Source: an uncultured Algibacter sp.
GTDB taxonomy: Bacteria; Bacteroidota; Bacteroidia; Flavobacteriales; Flavobacteriaceae
NCBI RefSeq assembly: GCF_947487605.1
Contig: NZ_CANKXK010000005.1
Span: 62,001 to 126,000 of the forward strand
Direction of reading: 5' to 3'
Length of the DNA stretch: 64,000 nt
In this document: positions 17,595 through 26,845 of the stretch, in pieces
How positions within the stretch are numbered: position 1 is the first letter of the stretch
Layout: the number at the start of each line of letters is the position of its first letter
Notes under the pieces: model-generated
The model's input: the letters and a program-made list of their open reading frames with translations, nothing else
Told to the model about the DNA's origin: nothing
Database searches by the model: none
Translations under genes and position numbers: made by a program

Positions 17595-19358
17595 CTATTC
17601 TATTAAACGTTTGCCTTTTATTTCGCGGCCTCCTTGAAAAAGAGTAACACTGTCAACTACTCCAGAATCATTTTTATTAAAGGTTAGTTGGGCTTGCACT
17701 ACTTTTAAAAAAAACTCATTTTCGCTTTTAGGGAAAATATCAAAAACTGGTTGTCCTGTTGCTTGGGTTTTTAACTGGTTACCTTCTTTGGTAACTGTGA
17801 GTATAAAACCTGGCATAAGTTGATATTTACCTGTATAGGTTTCTAAAATGTTGTCTGCTACAACAACCTCCTTTACTAAGTCGCTAACATCGTCCCCTAA
17901 TTTTTTTAAATAATCGATTCCGTTTTGGTTGTTTGGGTTTAACTCTACCGATTTTCTGTAATTGGTAATGGCTTCATCGTTTTTGCCTAAATTCATTAAA
18001 GCTTCGCCATAACTATCGTAGGCATTCGATGATTTTGGGAAGGCATCAATAATAAGTTTAAAAACCTGAGAAGCTTCAAATGTTTTATCCATTCCCATGA
18101 GTTCGTAACCCATAGCATTCATTTCGCCTTCATTCAAATCGTAGCCATCAGAGTTTTTAATAGTATTATAATATGCAATTCCAGCATTGATGCCTTTATC
18201 TTTTATAACATCTAAAAATTCATTAGCTACAGATTTTTTAGGAAAATCGTACGCCTTGTTATGTAATATGCCTCTTATAGATTGCGTTATTTGATTTAGC
18301 GGTGCTCCACCTGTATTATTTAGCAGTACCACCAACGATTTATCTTTTGGCGTACGTGATATATTGGTATTGAATCCGTTTATACCACCACCATGACCAA
18401 TGGTGTATATACTATCGTTAGATTTTCCTAGTTTTGAATATCCAACGCCCCAACCATAAGCATAATAACTATTTCCAAAAGCTGGAACATAGGGTTTAAA
18501 ATACATTTCCATGTATTCTTGTGAAAGTAATTTATTGGTATATAATGCTTGATCCCATAAATATAAATCTTCGGTAGTGGAATACATCGAGCCTGCCGCG
18601 TAAGGAATAGACATATCTAAATATTTTGAATTTCTATAATTCTTTCCGTTTTTTTCGTAGCCTGTTGCTCTGTTTTTTAAAATATCGCCATGGTTATCGT
18701 AACCTGTATTGTCCATGTTTATAGGTTTGAATATTTTCTCATGAAGTAATTCTTGGTAAGTTTTTCCAGAAAGTTTTTCAGCAATAACCCCTAAAAGAAA
18801 ATAACCTGAATTACTATAACTGAATCTTTCGCCTGGAGCAAAATCTAAATCTTTGTCTTGGAATTTTTTTATAAATTCATCTGGAGTGTATGGCTTGATG
18901 CTTTCATCTTGCATAAACTTTGGGAACGATGTGTAATTAGGGATTCCAGATGTATGTGTTAATAAATGGTGTGTTGTTATTTTATCGCCACTTTCTTTTG
19001 GATAATTTGGAAGGTATTTGGTAATTGGTGCTTGTAAATCTATTTTACCTGCTTCTGCTAACTGTAAAATAAGCATTGCTGTAAATTGTTTTGTTATAGA
19101 GCCTAAGCGGTGTTTGGTATTTGGTGCGTTAGGAATGTCCCATTCCATATTCGCCATTCCGAAGCCTTTTTTGTAAATAACTTCTCCTTGATTTGCTACA
19201 AGAACAGAACCATTAAACTTACCATACTCGGTATATTTACTAATAAGTTCGTCTATTTTGTCTGCTTTGGTTTGCGAAAAAGCGACGCTGCATACTAATA
19301 ACAACGATAGCATAATCATACCTTTTATTGAAGGAATAAAACTTGAAATTGATTTCAT
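17595..19358 (-). CDS. Class C beta-lactamase-like serine hydrolase with TPR tail
   Basis: A 587-residue exported enzyme. The signal peptide ends near AFSQ (residues 26-29). The beta-lactamase domain (about 32-375) carries SITK (Ser87, Lys90), YSNSGY as the YxN box, and HGGGINGF as the third box. Such proteins are usually D-aminopeptidases, esterases or penicillin-binding proteins rather than true resistance enzymes. Residues about 420-490 have TPR-like repeats (NAYDSYGEALMNLGKNDEAI). The last ~80 residues resemble the small lipocalin-like C-terminal domain of this family (YTGKYQLMPGFILTV). It is monocistronic with its own terminator. Confidence 0.87.
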   Translation of the reverse strand: MKSISSFIPSIKGMIMLSLLLVCSVAFSQTKADKIDELISKYTEYGKFNGSVLVANQGEVIYKKGFGMANMEWDIPNAPNTKHRLGSITKQFTAMLILQLAEAGKIDLQAPITKYLPNYPKESGDKITTHHLLTHTSGIPNYTSFPKFMQDESIKPYTPDEFIKKFQDKDLDFAPGERFSYSNSGYFLLGVIAEKLSGKTYQELLHEKIFKPINMDNTGYDNHGDILKNRATGYEKNGKNYRNSKYLDMSIPYAAGSMYSTTEDLYLWDQALYTNKLLSQEYMEMYFKPYVPAFGNSYYAYGWGVGYSKLGKSNDSIYTIGHGGGINGFNTNISRTPKDKSLVVLLNNTGGAPLNQITQSIRGILHNKAYDFPKKSVANEFLDVIKDKGINAGIAYYNTIKNSDGYDLNEGEMNAMGYELMGMDKTFEASQVFKLIIDAFPKSSNAYDSYGEALMNLGKNDEAITNYRKSVELNPNNQNGIDYLKKLGDDVSDLVKEVVVADNILETYTGKYQLMPGFILTVTKEGNQLKTQATGQPVFDIFPKSENEFFLKVVQAQLTFNKNDSGVVDSVTLFQGGREIKGKRLIE

Positions 19359-19501
19359 AAGATAATTTTTGATTGATTAATAGTTTAGATATCTAATGTA
19401 TGACGATAAACTAGCACATTAAGTTACATAAAAAAATAACTTTATTAGCTTGAGCATTGATGAAATGACCTTATCTTATAATTGAAAGCACAATGTACAG
19501 C

Positions 19502-19537
19502 AAAACCAAAAAGTCTTTTATCTATGTTTTTTGGTTT
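19502..19537 (-). terminator. Possible A/T-rich terminator after the PAS gene
   Basis: AAAACCAAAAA and TTTTTTGGTTT can pair around a 14-nt loop about 85 bp beyond the PAS gene stop. The stem is weak, with only two G-C pairs. Confidence 0.4.
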
Positions 19538-19621
19538 CAATTAGCTCAACCTAATATTTAAATGAAATAGCAGATGAATATAGATTAAATAGTTGGCAAG
19601 CTATTATATATATTTTATAAC

Positions 19622-20113
19622 TTATAACCCGTTGTGCATTCTAATTTTTCTTTCTAATGCCAATAAATGAAGAAGCTTATTGTTTCTATCTTTTAATGGA
19701 TAAATATCTAAATTACAATTATAGGCATCACCATTCTTTTTATAATTGATAATTGATGCATTGAAAGGAACTCCTTTTTTTAGATTTTCTCTTATGGTTT
19801 CTACAGAGGATTGTGATGTATTCATTCCTTGTAAAAAGCTGGGATGTTTCCCTTTAGCATAATTAGCTGGATACCCTGTCATTTTACTAAAGCCCTTATT
19901 AACCCATTCTATTTGTTTTTGGTTATTAGTTAATATGGCAGCTTCAAAATCGGAATCGGTTATTAGTTCTTCAATATTAAAAACCCATCCATATTTCTTT
20001 TTGTAAGTATTTAAAATGTTAATTTCTATTTGCTTATTGAAATGCTTTGCTTGGTTTACTAAATACATTCCGTAGATGTCCCAACATTTTAAAGGCGCGT
20101 GCTTAATTTTCAT
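19622..20113 (-). CDS. LOV-like PAS domain protein lacking the photoactive cysteine
   Basis: A 163-residue stand-alone PAS protein with no output domain. An N-terminal helical extension (1-50) precedes a PAS core (about 52-155). The core closely follows the LOV subtype: NNQKQIEWVNKGFSKMTGY, then GKHPSFLQG at 88-96, then an INYKKNGDAYNCNLDIYPLKD-type sheet. LOV photoreceptors have GxNCRFLQ here; the flavin-adduct cysteine is replaced by Pro91, so the classic photocycle is not expected. It may still bind flavin or another ligand. The preceding 5' region holds a cobalamin riboswitch (20228-20335) on the same strand, with about 115 bp between. Partner unknown. Confidence 0.78.
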   Translation of the reverse strand: MKIKHAPLKCWDIYGMYLVNQAKHFNKQIEINILNTYKKKYGWVFNIEELITDSDFEAAILTNNQKQIEWVNKGFSKMTGYPANYAKGKHPSFLQGMNTSQSSVETIRENLKKGVPFNASIINYKKNGDAYNCNLDIYPLKDRNNKLLHLLALERKIRMHNGL

Positions 20114-20149
20114 AACTTCATTTTAAAGTGCAGTGTAAATGAAGCCAAT

Positions 20150-20172
20150 TTGGTGTTTATAGTATACACCAA
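20150..20172 (-). promoter_or_regulatory. Hairpin between the riboswitch and the PAS gene
   Basis: TTGGTGT and ACACCAA form a perfect 7-bp stem with a 9-nt loop, located between the cobalamin aptamer and the PAS start codon. It could be part of the expression platform, but no U-tract follows, so termination is not evident. Confidence 0.35.
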
Positions 20173-20227
20173 TATATTATGAAAATATATCTTGACCTAG
20201 CTTCAAATCGCGAAAGCACATGGTTAA

Positions 20228-20335
20228 TATGTAAAGGCAAGTATCTGGCTTGTAATTTGCATTACTTACAGTTGCGCGACAGCTTGTGATTTTAACACAA
20301 TTCCTTTTTAGTTAGCGAAAAGCTAAACCTTTATA
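20228..20335 (-). ncRNA. Cobalamin (B12) riboswitch aptamer
   Basis: Read on the minus strand, the segment has the conserved cobalamin-aptamer order. A P2-like hairpin (GTTTAGCTTTTCGCTAAC, 20312-20329) is followed by AAAAAGGAATTGTG (20296-20309). The B12-box core GCTGTCGCGCAACTGTAAG (20265-20283) comes next, then a short GTAATGCAAATTAC hairpin, then CCAGATACTTGCC (20235-20247), which closes P1. The CGCGC variant of the core also occurs in the E. coli btuB riboswitch. These RNAs repress downstream genes when adenosylcobalamin is abundant. The nearest gene downstream on this strand is the PAS protein; no btuB, cob or metE gene is adjacent. Confidence 0.85.
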
Positions 20336-20364
20336 ATAAGTTCAAAGATATAACTTAATAACTT

Positions 20365-20595
20365 TTATAGCAATACTATAAATCTTTTACATAGCGTTTC
20401 TCCATGGCTTATCCTAATATCTGGAGTTTCAAAAGTACTTAATTGCTCTTTTAGCATCTATCCTATGGTTGGAAACATATCTTTGTCTATTTGAGCAGAA
20501 GTTTCCCATAATTTAGAACGCATAAAGACCTTGGCATAATGTATAAATGATTCTTAAACCGTAACATGAATACAAGTTATAGGTTGGATTTTCAT
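20365..20595 (-). pseudogene. Remnant of a PPOX-family (pyridoxamine-phosphate-oxidase-like) flavin-binding gene
   Basis: One frame of 77 codons reads as the C-terminal third of a COG3576-type flavin-nucleotide-binding protein, with two in-frame stops. It contains ESFIHYAKVFMRSKLWETSA, then QIDKDMFPTIG, stop, MLKEQL. Functional homologues have a Cys/His-containing xEAFIHCxKAxMRSxLW box followed by FPTxGQMxxDQ, so the TAG sits exactly where the Gln is expected and a TAA sits just before ESF. The 5' two-thirds are missing. It lies between the nitronate monooxygenase gene and the riboswitch and is clearly decaying. Confidence 0.65.
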
Positions 20596-20615
20596 CCTTC
20601 AAAGTTGCGAGAAAA

Positions 20616-21563
20616 TCACTGAACTAATTTTCTAATAATTTCTTTTACGGGGAGTATCTCATTGGTATGCTCTATACTTGGGCCTGCAACCCAAACCGTT
20701 TTATAGGTTACTTTGGTTGCTGCATTTTTTGTAGCGTTCATGCCTATTGAAAATCGAATCATTTTCACCCATTTTTTGAGCTTTTTATTTTTGTTTAAAA
20801 TAGATTCTAGCCAAGTTTGTTTCGTTCCAATTTTTTGAACGTATGGTGTATTTATAACGGTACATGGCGTACCAGAGATACGTTCTGTCATTACTATATC
20901 TTTTGCGCCATAATCCACACAGGCTTGTTTATACTCTTGGGTTACATTAGCTTCTAAAGAGGCTATAAAAGGGCTTCCTACTGAAACACCTTCTGCTCCA
21001 TAACTAAGCATTTCATCAATATCGGCTTTACAACCAACACCTCCTGCAGAAATTACTGGAATGTTGCAATTGGAACTCAACAGTTTAGTTAGCTCCTCTG
21101 GAGAGAGGTTACCTCTATGCCCACCAGCTTCATTGTTTACTGCTATTATGGCATCGGCATTTAAACCTTCTACTTTTTTGGCGAATTTTAAATCGGTAAC
21201 ATCACAGAATACTTTAATGCCAACCTTATGTGCTTGCCTTATGGTTTCTTCTGGACTTCCTAATGAAGTAATAATAAAATCACAACCTTCCTCACAGATT
21301 ATCTCTAATTGACCTTTATATTTTACGTTCGATTTATTCACAATTAGATTAAACCCAAAAGACCCGCCTTTTGGTTTTGCCGCATTTAATTCTCGCAATG
21401 CTACACGAAGTTCATCTAAAGTTCTGTAATTCAAGGCTGGAATACAACCTGCGATACCCCCATGCATAGCTTCTTTAACCATAGAAACATTTGAAACTAA
21501 AAACATAGGAGCTTGAATTATTGGGTACTTAATTCCTAATAGTTTTGTTAGTGCAGTTTCCAT
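20616..21563 (-). CDS. NAD(P)H-dependent flavin oxidoreductase / nitronate monooxygenase family
   Basis: An FMN-binding TIM-barrel enzyme of the 2-nitropropane dioxygenase/nitronate monooxygenase family, about 315 residues. It begins METALTKLLGIKYPIIQAPM, the family signature. AVNNEAGGHRGNLSP contains the conserved catalytic-region His, and the phosphate-binding IPVISAGGVG and GAEGVSVGSPFIAS follow. An upstream ATG at 21584 would add seven residues (MFKSIII) not typical of the family, so the ATG at 21563 is preferred. The true substrate is uncertain: family members oxidise alkyl nitronates or act as quinone reductases. It stands between the decayed PPOX gene and the RlmI-like gene. Confidence 0.85.
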   Translation of the reverse strand: METALTKLLGIKYPIIQAPMFLVSNVSMVKEAMHGGIAGCIPALNYRTLDELRVALRELNAAKPKGGSFGFNLIVNKSNVKYKGQLEIICEEGCDFIITSLGSPEETIRQAHKVGIKVFCDVTDLKFAKKVEGLNADAIIAVNNEAGGHRGNLSPEELTKLLSSNCNIPVISAGGVGCKADIDEMLSYGAEGVSVGSPFIASLEANVTQEYKQACVDYGAKDIVMTERISGTPCTVINTPYVQKIGTKQTWLESILNKNKKLKKWVKMIRFSIGMNATKNAATKVTYKTVWVAGPSIEHTNEILPVKEIIRKLVQ

Positions 21564-21628
21564 AATTATAATTGATTTAAACAAATATAATAAATATTAT
21601 GCATGCATAATAAATTACATGTTATTGA

Positions 21629-22858
21629 TTAATCTAAAAATCGGTAATAACCACATTTAAGATATGCTCCCTCTGGAAAAGAAATAGGATGATCTGTATC
21701 ATGCTGTGTTTTTAAGACAACTTTAAAGTGTCTATTTGACGAAGCCAATGTCTGATTATTAATCTCTAAAAATTCTTCAGACAAAACTCTTGACGAGCAG
21801 GACGCTAAAACTAACAAACCGTTTTTAGCAGTAAGTTGTTCCCCTAAATCAGCCAATTGAGCATATTTCTTTTTGGCTAAATCAATTTCTGAAGCTTGTT
21901 TTGCAAAACTTGGAGGATCTATCACAACCACATCAAACGTCATTTTGCTTTTAATAAGGTTTTTTAATTCAACGAAAGCATCACCCGAAATGGTTTTGTG
22001 CCTTCCAGAGTATCTATTCAACTTCCCGTTTTCTAAGGCTATTTCTAGAGCTTGTTTACTAATATCTAAACTCGTCACTTCTTTTGCGCCATTTGCTAAT
22101 GCATGAACTGAAAATCCACCAGCATAAGAGAACACATCCAATACTGTTTTCCCTTTACTCCACTCGCCTACTTGTTTTCTGTTGGCACGATGATCTAAAA
22201 AATAACCTGTTTTATGACCTTTAATAACATTTGCTGAAAAGTTAACCCCATGTTCAACAAATTGTACAACTTCATTTTCAAGCGTTCCAAAAACCACTTC
22301 GCCATTTTTTAGTTGATGTGCTTTTGAAGTTTCTAAACTTCTACTTAATCGAATAACTACAGTTTCAACCCCTGAAGTTTGTTGCAAACTTGGAATAATA
22401 GATTCTAAATAAGGTAACCATATTTCAGAATAAATCTTTACGACTAAAACAGATGCATACACATCAGCTATCAATCCAGGGAATCCATCGTTCTCGCCAA
22501 ATAATAATCGGTAACTATTTGTATTTGTTTTTAATAAAGGTTGTCTTTTATTAAATGCTACTTCTATTTTATTTTGAAAAAACGCTGCATTAATTTCTGC
22601 TTTATCATGACTACTATGAAGCATTTTAATTCGAATTGGGGATTTAGCATCGTACAAGCCCAAACCAATCACTCTATTTTTATTTTTACTAAAAATGATG
22701 GCTAAATCACCAGATTTAGCGTCGTTATTAATCTTAGTGATATTATTTGAAAACACCCATGGATGACCTTTTAAAACAAATTGCTCCCCTTTAGCATTGA
22801 GTTTTATGGCTAAACGCTTTGGTTTGTAGTTTGATTTGATTTTTGGAGAAAAGGACAT
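21629..22858 (-). CDS. rlmI: Class I SAM-dependent rRNA (cytosine-C5) methyltransferase, RlmI-like
   Basis: A 409-residue cytoplasmic RNA methyltransferase. An N-terminal PUA domain (about 15-85: LKGHPWVFSNNITK) is followed by a RlmI-type central region. The Rossmann methyltransferase domain has GKTVLDVFSYAGGFSVHA as motif I, VVIDPPSFAK as motif IV (DPP), and ASCSS as the motif with the catalytic Cys. RlmI makes m5C1962 in 23S rRNA in E. coli; relatives include RlmL/K, so the exact site is inferred. Confidence 0.85.
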   Translation of the reverse strand: MSFSPKIKSNYKPKRLAIKLNAKGEQFVLKGHPWVFSNNITKINNDAKSGDLAIIFSKNKNRVIGLGLYDAKSPIRIKMLHSSHDKAEINAAFFQNKIEVAFNKRQPLLKTNTNSYRLLFGENDGFPGLIADVYASVLVVKIYSEIWLPYLESIIPSLQQTSGVETVVIRLSRSLETSKAHQLKNGEVVFGTLENEVVQFVEHGVNFSANVIKGHKTGYFLDHRANRKQVGEWSKGKTVLDVFSYAGGFSVHALANGAKEVTSLDISKQALEIALENGKLNRYSGRHKTISGDAFVELKNLIKSKMTFDVVVIDPPSFAKQASEIDLAKKKYAQLADLGEQLTAKNGLLVLASCSSRVLSEEFLEINNQTLASSNRHFKVVLKTQHDTDHPISFPEGAYLKCGYYRFLD

Positions 22859-23130
22859 TAAGTTAGATGTTATTTTTTTTACAAAGAAACGGTTTTATCT
22901 GTTCATTTTGTCTTGAAACAAAACGAACCAAAAATTCAAAACGATTTAATAGGAAATTGCTAAAGCACCATTCGCTAATACATTTATAGTATTAATTCTT
23001 TTCAGAGAATCAAATTCAATACTCAATTATAATATTCGACAAAATATATAGCTCATTATTTCTAAAAATCGTTGATTCCGACGCTGTCGGAACTTCAAGT
23101 AAATATTAAACATTTTCGGTTTTAAATAAC

Positions 23131-23163
23131 AAAAAACGCAACCATTTCTGATTGCGTTTTTTT
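23131..23163. terminator. Intrinsic terminator downstream of dnaK
   Basis: AAAACGCAA (23133-23141) pairs with TTGCGTTTT (23152-23160), flanked by an A-run and a T-run, so it can work in both directions. It is about 110 bp past the dnaK stop. Confidence 0.8.
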
Positions 23164-23206
23164 AAACTTCTAACTCCAGTCTTACAACTTCAAGCTTTTA
23201 TTAAAG

Positions 23207-23265
23207 ATCCTTCGACTACGCTCAGGATAAGTGACTCACAAAATTTTGTTCTACAAAATTGGTTC
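23207..23265. repeat. REP-like repeat just after dnaK
   Basis: CCTTCGACTACGCTCAGGAT is a widely seen flavobacterial repeat motif, here followed by the hairpin AATTTTGT-TCT-ACAAAATT (23242-23260). It resembles the inner arm of the element at 37060-37133 (TTCGACaaGCTCA). Confidence 0.6.
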
Positions 23266-23270
23266 GCTAC

Positions 23271-25178
23271 TTATTTTACTTCCTCAAAGTCAACATCTTC
23301 AACATCACTACCTTCAGCTTGTGCTTGCTCACCTGCACCAGCATCTGGTCCTGGTTGCGCACCACCTTGAGCTTCAGCCTGTGCTTTGTACATTTCTTCA
23401 CTTGCTACTTTCCAAGCTTCGTTTATTTTATCTAAAGCTGGTGTAATAACTGCTAAGTCTTTAGACTCATAAGCTTTCTTCAACTCTTCTAAAGCTTCCT
23501 CGATTGGTTTTTTCTTATCATCAGATAATTTATCACCAAACTCTTCTAATTGTTTTTCCGTTTGGAAAATCATAGAATCTGCTTCATTTAATTTCTGAGC
23601 CTGTTCAGCTGCAGCTTTATCTGCTTCTGCATTTGCTTCAGCATCAGCTTTCATCTTTTGAATTTCTTCTTCAGTCAATCCAGAAGACGCCTCTATTCTA
23701 ATATCTTGTTTCTTACCTGTTGCTTTATCTTCTGCCGATACTTTAATAATACCGTTGGCATCAATATCAAATGTTACTTCAATTTGCGGTGTACCACGTC
23801 TTGCTGGTGGAATACCATCTAAATGAAAACGTCCAATTGTTTTATTATCAGCAGCCATAGCACGCTCACCTTGTAAAACATGAATCTCAACTGAAGGTTG
23901 ATTATCTGCCGCTGTAGAGAATACTTGCGATTTCTTAGTAGGAATCGTAGTATTCGCATCAATAAGCTTTGTAAATACATTACCCATAGTTTCAATACCA
24001 AGAGATAATGGTGTTACATCTAAAAGTAGTACATCTTTAACATCACCTGTTAATACACCACCTTGAATACCAGCACCTAGAGATACCACTTCATCAGGAT
24101 TAACGCCTTTACTTGGTGTTTTTCCAAAGAATTTCTCAACCGCTGCCTGTACCGCAGGAATACGTGTAGAACCACCTACTAAAATCACTTCATCAATATC
24201 ACTCTTACTTAAACCAGCTGCTTTTAATGCAGACTCACATGGCTCGATAGTACGTTTTACTAAATCGTCAATTAATTGCTCAAATTTAGAACGTGTTAAA
24301 GTACGTACCAAGTGTTTTGGTCCGCTAGCAGTAGCCGTAATATAAGGTAAGTTAATTTCTGTTTGTGCAGAAGATGATAACTCAATCTTAGCCTTTTCAG
24401 CAGCTTCTTTTAAACGTTGTAAAGACATAGGATCTTCTCTTAAATCCATAGACTCTTCAGCCTTAAACTCATCTGCTAACCAGTTAATGATTTTTTCATC
24501 AACATCATCACCACCTAAGTGTGTATCACCATCAGTAGAAAGCACTTCAAATACACCATCACCCAATTCAAGAATAGAAACATCATGTGTTCCACCACCA
24601 AAGTCAAAAACCACTATTTTCTGGTCTGTCCCTTTTTTGTCCATACCGTAAGCTAAGGCAGCAGCAGTTGGCTCATTAATAATACGCTCTACTTTTAAAC
24701 CAGCAATCTCACCAGCTTCTTTAGTTGCTTGACGTTGGCTATCATTAAAATAAGCAGGCACAGTAATTACCGCTCTACTTACATCCGTACCTAAATAATC
24801 CTCAGCAGTTTTCTTCATTTTTTGAAGAATCATAGCCGATAATTCTTGAGGCGTATATAAACGTCCTTCAATATCAACTCTAGGTGTGTCATTATCACCT
24901 TTTACCACTTTATATGGTACACGTTCTGCCTCTTTTTTAGACTCAGAATATTTATTACCCATAAAACGTTTAATAGAATAAACCGTTTTAGTAGGGTTTG
25001 TTACCGCTTGTCTTTTAGCCGGATCACCAACTTTAATCTCTCCTCCTTCTACAAATGCAATCACCGATGGCGTAGTACGTTTACCTTCCGCGTTCGGGAT
25101 TACAACAGGCTCGTTACCTTCCATCACAGAAACGCAAGAGTTGGTTGTTCCTAAATCGATTCCAATAATTTTACTCAT
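23271..25178 (-). CDS. dnaK: Molecular chaperone DnaK (Hsp70)
   Basis: A 635-residue cytoplasmic Hsp70. The ATPase domain (about 1-380) has [32 protein letters not shown] and the [10 protein letters not shown] signature. The substrate-binding domain follows [13 protein letters not shown]; the helical lid is at about 510-605. The Ala/Gly/Gln-rich tail ends in [11 protein letters not shown], close to the usual acidic DnaK terminus. It works with DnaJ and GrpE, which are not in the window. An intrinsic terminator lies downstream and a perfect small palindrome lies in the promoter region (25283-25295). Confidence 0.97.
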   Translation of the reverse strand: MSKIIGIDLGTTNSCVSVMEGNEPVVIPNAEGKRTTPSVIAFVEGGEIKVGDPAKRQAVTNPTKTVYSIKRFMGNKYSESKKEAERVPYKVVKGDNDTPRVDIEGRLYTPQELSAMILQKMKKTAEDYLGTDVSRAVITVPAYFNDSQRQATKEAGEIAGLKVERIINEPTAAALAYGMDKKGTDQKIVVFDFGGGTHDVSILELGDGVFEVLSTDGDTHLGGDDVDEKIINWLADEFKAEESMDLREDPMSLQRLKEAAEKAKIELSSSAQTEINLPYITATASGPKHLVRTLTRSKFEQLIDDLVKRTIEPCESALKAAGLSKSDIDEVILVGGSTRIPAVQAAVEKFFGKTPSKGVNPDEVVSLGAGIQGGVLTGDVKDVLLLDVTPLSLGIETMGNVFTKLIDANTTIPTKKSQVFSTAADNQPSVEIHVLQGERAMAADNKTIGRFHLDGIPPARRGTPQIEVTFDIDANGIIKVSAEDKATGKKQDIRIEASSGLTEEEIQKMKADAEANAEADKAAAEQAQKLNEADSMIFQTEKQLEEFGDKLSDDKKKPIEEALEELKKAYESKDLAVITPALDKINEAWKVASEEMYKAQAEAQGGAQPGPDAGAGEQAQAEGSDVEDVDFEEVK

Positions 25179-25273
25179 AATATTTTTTTTATTGTGTTAT
25201 AAATTTCCGCCTTCACGGAAACGTTGTGTTCATTTTTAATTTCGGAAAGTATAAGTCAATCTTTATGCCAACT

Positions 25274-25295
25274 CAAAATATATGACACAGTGTCA
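25274..25295 (-). promoter_or_regulatory. dnaK promoter region with TGACAC-A-GTGTCA palindrome
   Basis: TGACACAGTGTCA (25283-25295) is a perfect 6-bp-arm palindrome. On the minus strand it directly abuts TATATTTTG (25274-25282), a near match to the TAnnTTTG -7 element with one extra T. This is about 100 bp before the dnaK start. It could be a repressor site, but no regulator is known from the window. Confidence 0.4.
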
Positions 25296-25391
25296 GATTT
25301 CATTCAATTTACAGTCTCAATCTCAATTTTTAATAAAAAAACAAGTCATAATCTTTTAATATAAGTAGCATTAGAAGAACAAAAAACAATT

Positions 25392-25399
25392 TATATTTG
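25392..25399 (+). promoter_or_regulatory. Putative -7 element (TATATTTG) of the serine dehydratase promoter
   Basis: An exact TAnnTTTG match, 25 bp before the ATG at 25424. A -33 TTG at the usual spacing is not clear. Confidence 0.5.
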
Positions 25400-25423
25400 C
25401 CAAGCTATAACGTTTGCGTAATT

Positions 25424-26845
25424 ATGGAATGTATCTCGGTTTTCGACATGCTAAAAATTGGTATTGGGCCTTCAAGTTCTCATACATTAGGTCCTTGGCG
25501 AGCAGCCGAACGGTGGATAGCTGAACTTAAAAACACTAACAAGTTTGACGCTGTAGAAAAAATAATAGTTAATCTTTATGGGTCTTTATCGTTAACAGGA
25601 AAAGGGCATGCAACCGATTTTGCTGTAATGCTTGGTTTAAGTGGTTTCAATCCTGAAACTATTCGAACTGACAATATAGTAGAAATTATTGAACAGATAA
25701 AAAACACCAAAATTTTAACCTTCAATAATGAAAAAGTATTAGAATTTAATCCTGACACAGATATCATTTTTAATAAAAAGTTTTTACCATTTCATTCGAA
25801 CGGAATAACTTTTACTGCCGTTATTAAGGGAAAGAATTCAAAATCGACCTTCTATTCTATTGGCGGTGGTTTTGTTGTAAAAGAAGAACGAACAAACCAT
25901 AAACGAAATTTTGAAATAAAATGCTCATTCCCATATCCTATTAACAAAGGCACTGAGCTTTTACAGTTTTGTAAAAACTTAAACCTTCCTATCTCTCAAG
26001 TTGTTTTAGAAAATGAAAAGTCTATTAGAGATGAACAAGAAATTGATTCGGAGCTAAAACGCATTTGGGATACTATGTTAGAATGTATGTACGTTGGAAG
26101 CCATACAGAAGGGAATCTTCCTGGAGGGTTAAATGTAAGGCGTCGCGCTTTTGATATACATAAAAGCCTGCAAGGTACATCTCCCTACTCCACTCCCGTA
26201 GAATGGATTTATGCTATTAGAAATACCGAAGTAAAGTTTAGACAAATACTTAAATGGGTAAGTTGTTTTGCTTTGGCAGTAAATGAGGTTAACGCATCGC
26301 TTGGTCGAGTAGTAACTGCTCCTACTAATGGAAGTGCAGGCGTTATTCCTTCGGTTCTTATGTATTATTTGGTGATTGAGAATCATGATGGTGATTTTGA
26401 AGACATCAAACGTTTTTTATTAGTGGCAGGAGAAATTGGTAGTATTTTTAAAAAAGGAGCTACTATTAGTGCTGCAATGGGTGGCTGTCAAGCTGAAATT
26501 GGTGTATCTTCTGCTATGGCTGCTGGAGCTTTAACCGAGCTATTGGGTGGCACGCCAGAGCAGGTTTTAATTGCTGCTGAAATTGCCATGGAACATCATT
26601 TAGGGTTGACTTGCGATCCTATAGGTGGCTTGGTACAAATACCATGTATAGAACGAAATGCCATGGGTGCTATTAAAGCCATTAATGCGGCAGAATTAGC
26701 TTTAGATACTAATCCTGAAAATGTAAAAGTACCATTAGATAAAGTTGTAAATACTATGTGGGAAACAGCCAAAGATATGCATTCTAAATATAAAGAAACC
26801 TCTAAAGGTGGTTTGGCAGTTGGTGTTAACTTAACAGATTGTTAA
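25424..26845 (+). CDS. sdaA: L-serine ammonia-lyase (iron-sulfur, single-chain)
   Basis: A cytoplasmic enzyme converting L-serine to pyruvate and ammonia, about 473 residues from the ATG at 25424 ([20 protein letters not shown]). It has the fused beta+alpha form. Family motifs are [14 protein letters not shown] near the N-terminus, a Gly-rich [15 protein letters not shown], a [15 protein letters not shown] box, and [22 protein letters not shown]-type Cys residues that bind the [4Fe-4S] cluster ([19 protein letters not shown]). A longer frame starts with TTG at 25397, but its extra codons overlap the promoter. The stop abuts the stop of the convergent gene with no gap. Confidence 0.93.
   Translation: MECISVFDMLKIGIGPSSSHTLGPWRAAERWIAELKNTNKFDAVEKIIVNLYGSLSLTGKGHATDFAVMLGLSGFNPETIRTDNIVEIIEQIKNTKILTFNNEKVLEFNPDTDIIFNKKFLPFHSNGITFTAVIKGKNSKSTFYSIGGGFVVKEERTNHKRNFEIKCSFPYPINKGTELLQFCKNLNLPISQVVLENEKSIRDEQEIDSELKRIWDTMLECMYVGSHTEGNLPGGLNVRRRAFDIHKSLQGTSPYSTPVEWIYAIRNTEVKFRQILKWVSCFALAVNEVNASLGRVVTAPTNGSAGVIPSVLMYYLVIENHDGDFEDIKRFLLVAGEIGSIFKKGATISAAMGGCQAEIGVSSAMAAGALTELLGGTPEQVLIAAEIAMEHHLGLTCDPIGGLVQIPCIERNAMGAIKAINAAELALDTNPENVKVPLDKVVNTMWETAKDMHSKYKETSKGGLAVGVNLTDC

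Larger units (their letters stand above)
22859..23270. other. Gene-free 412-bp gap with REP-like hairpins and a terminator
   Basis: No gene is seen. The stretch holds a small perfect hairpin TTCCGAC-gct-GTCGGAA (23076-23092), the dnaK terminator (23131-23163), and the REP-like segment before the dnaK stop (23207-23265). Confidence 0.6.

Noticed and set aside
23056-23265. Possible CRISPR-like repeats after dnaK
   Set aside because: The repeats are different short hairpins without regular spacers.
23152-23446. Plus-strand frames over the dnaK 3' end
   Set aside because: They follow the Ala/Gln-rich coding strand of DnaK in antisense and include repeat sequence.
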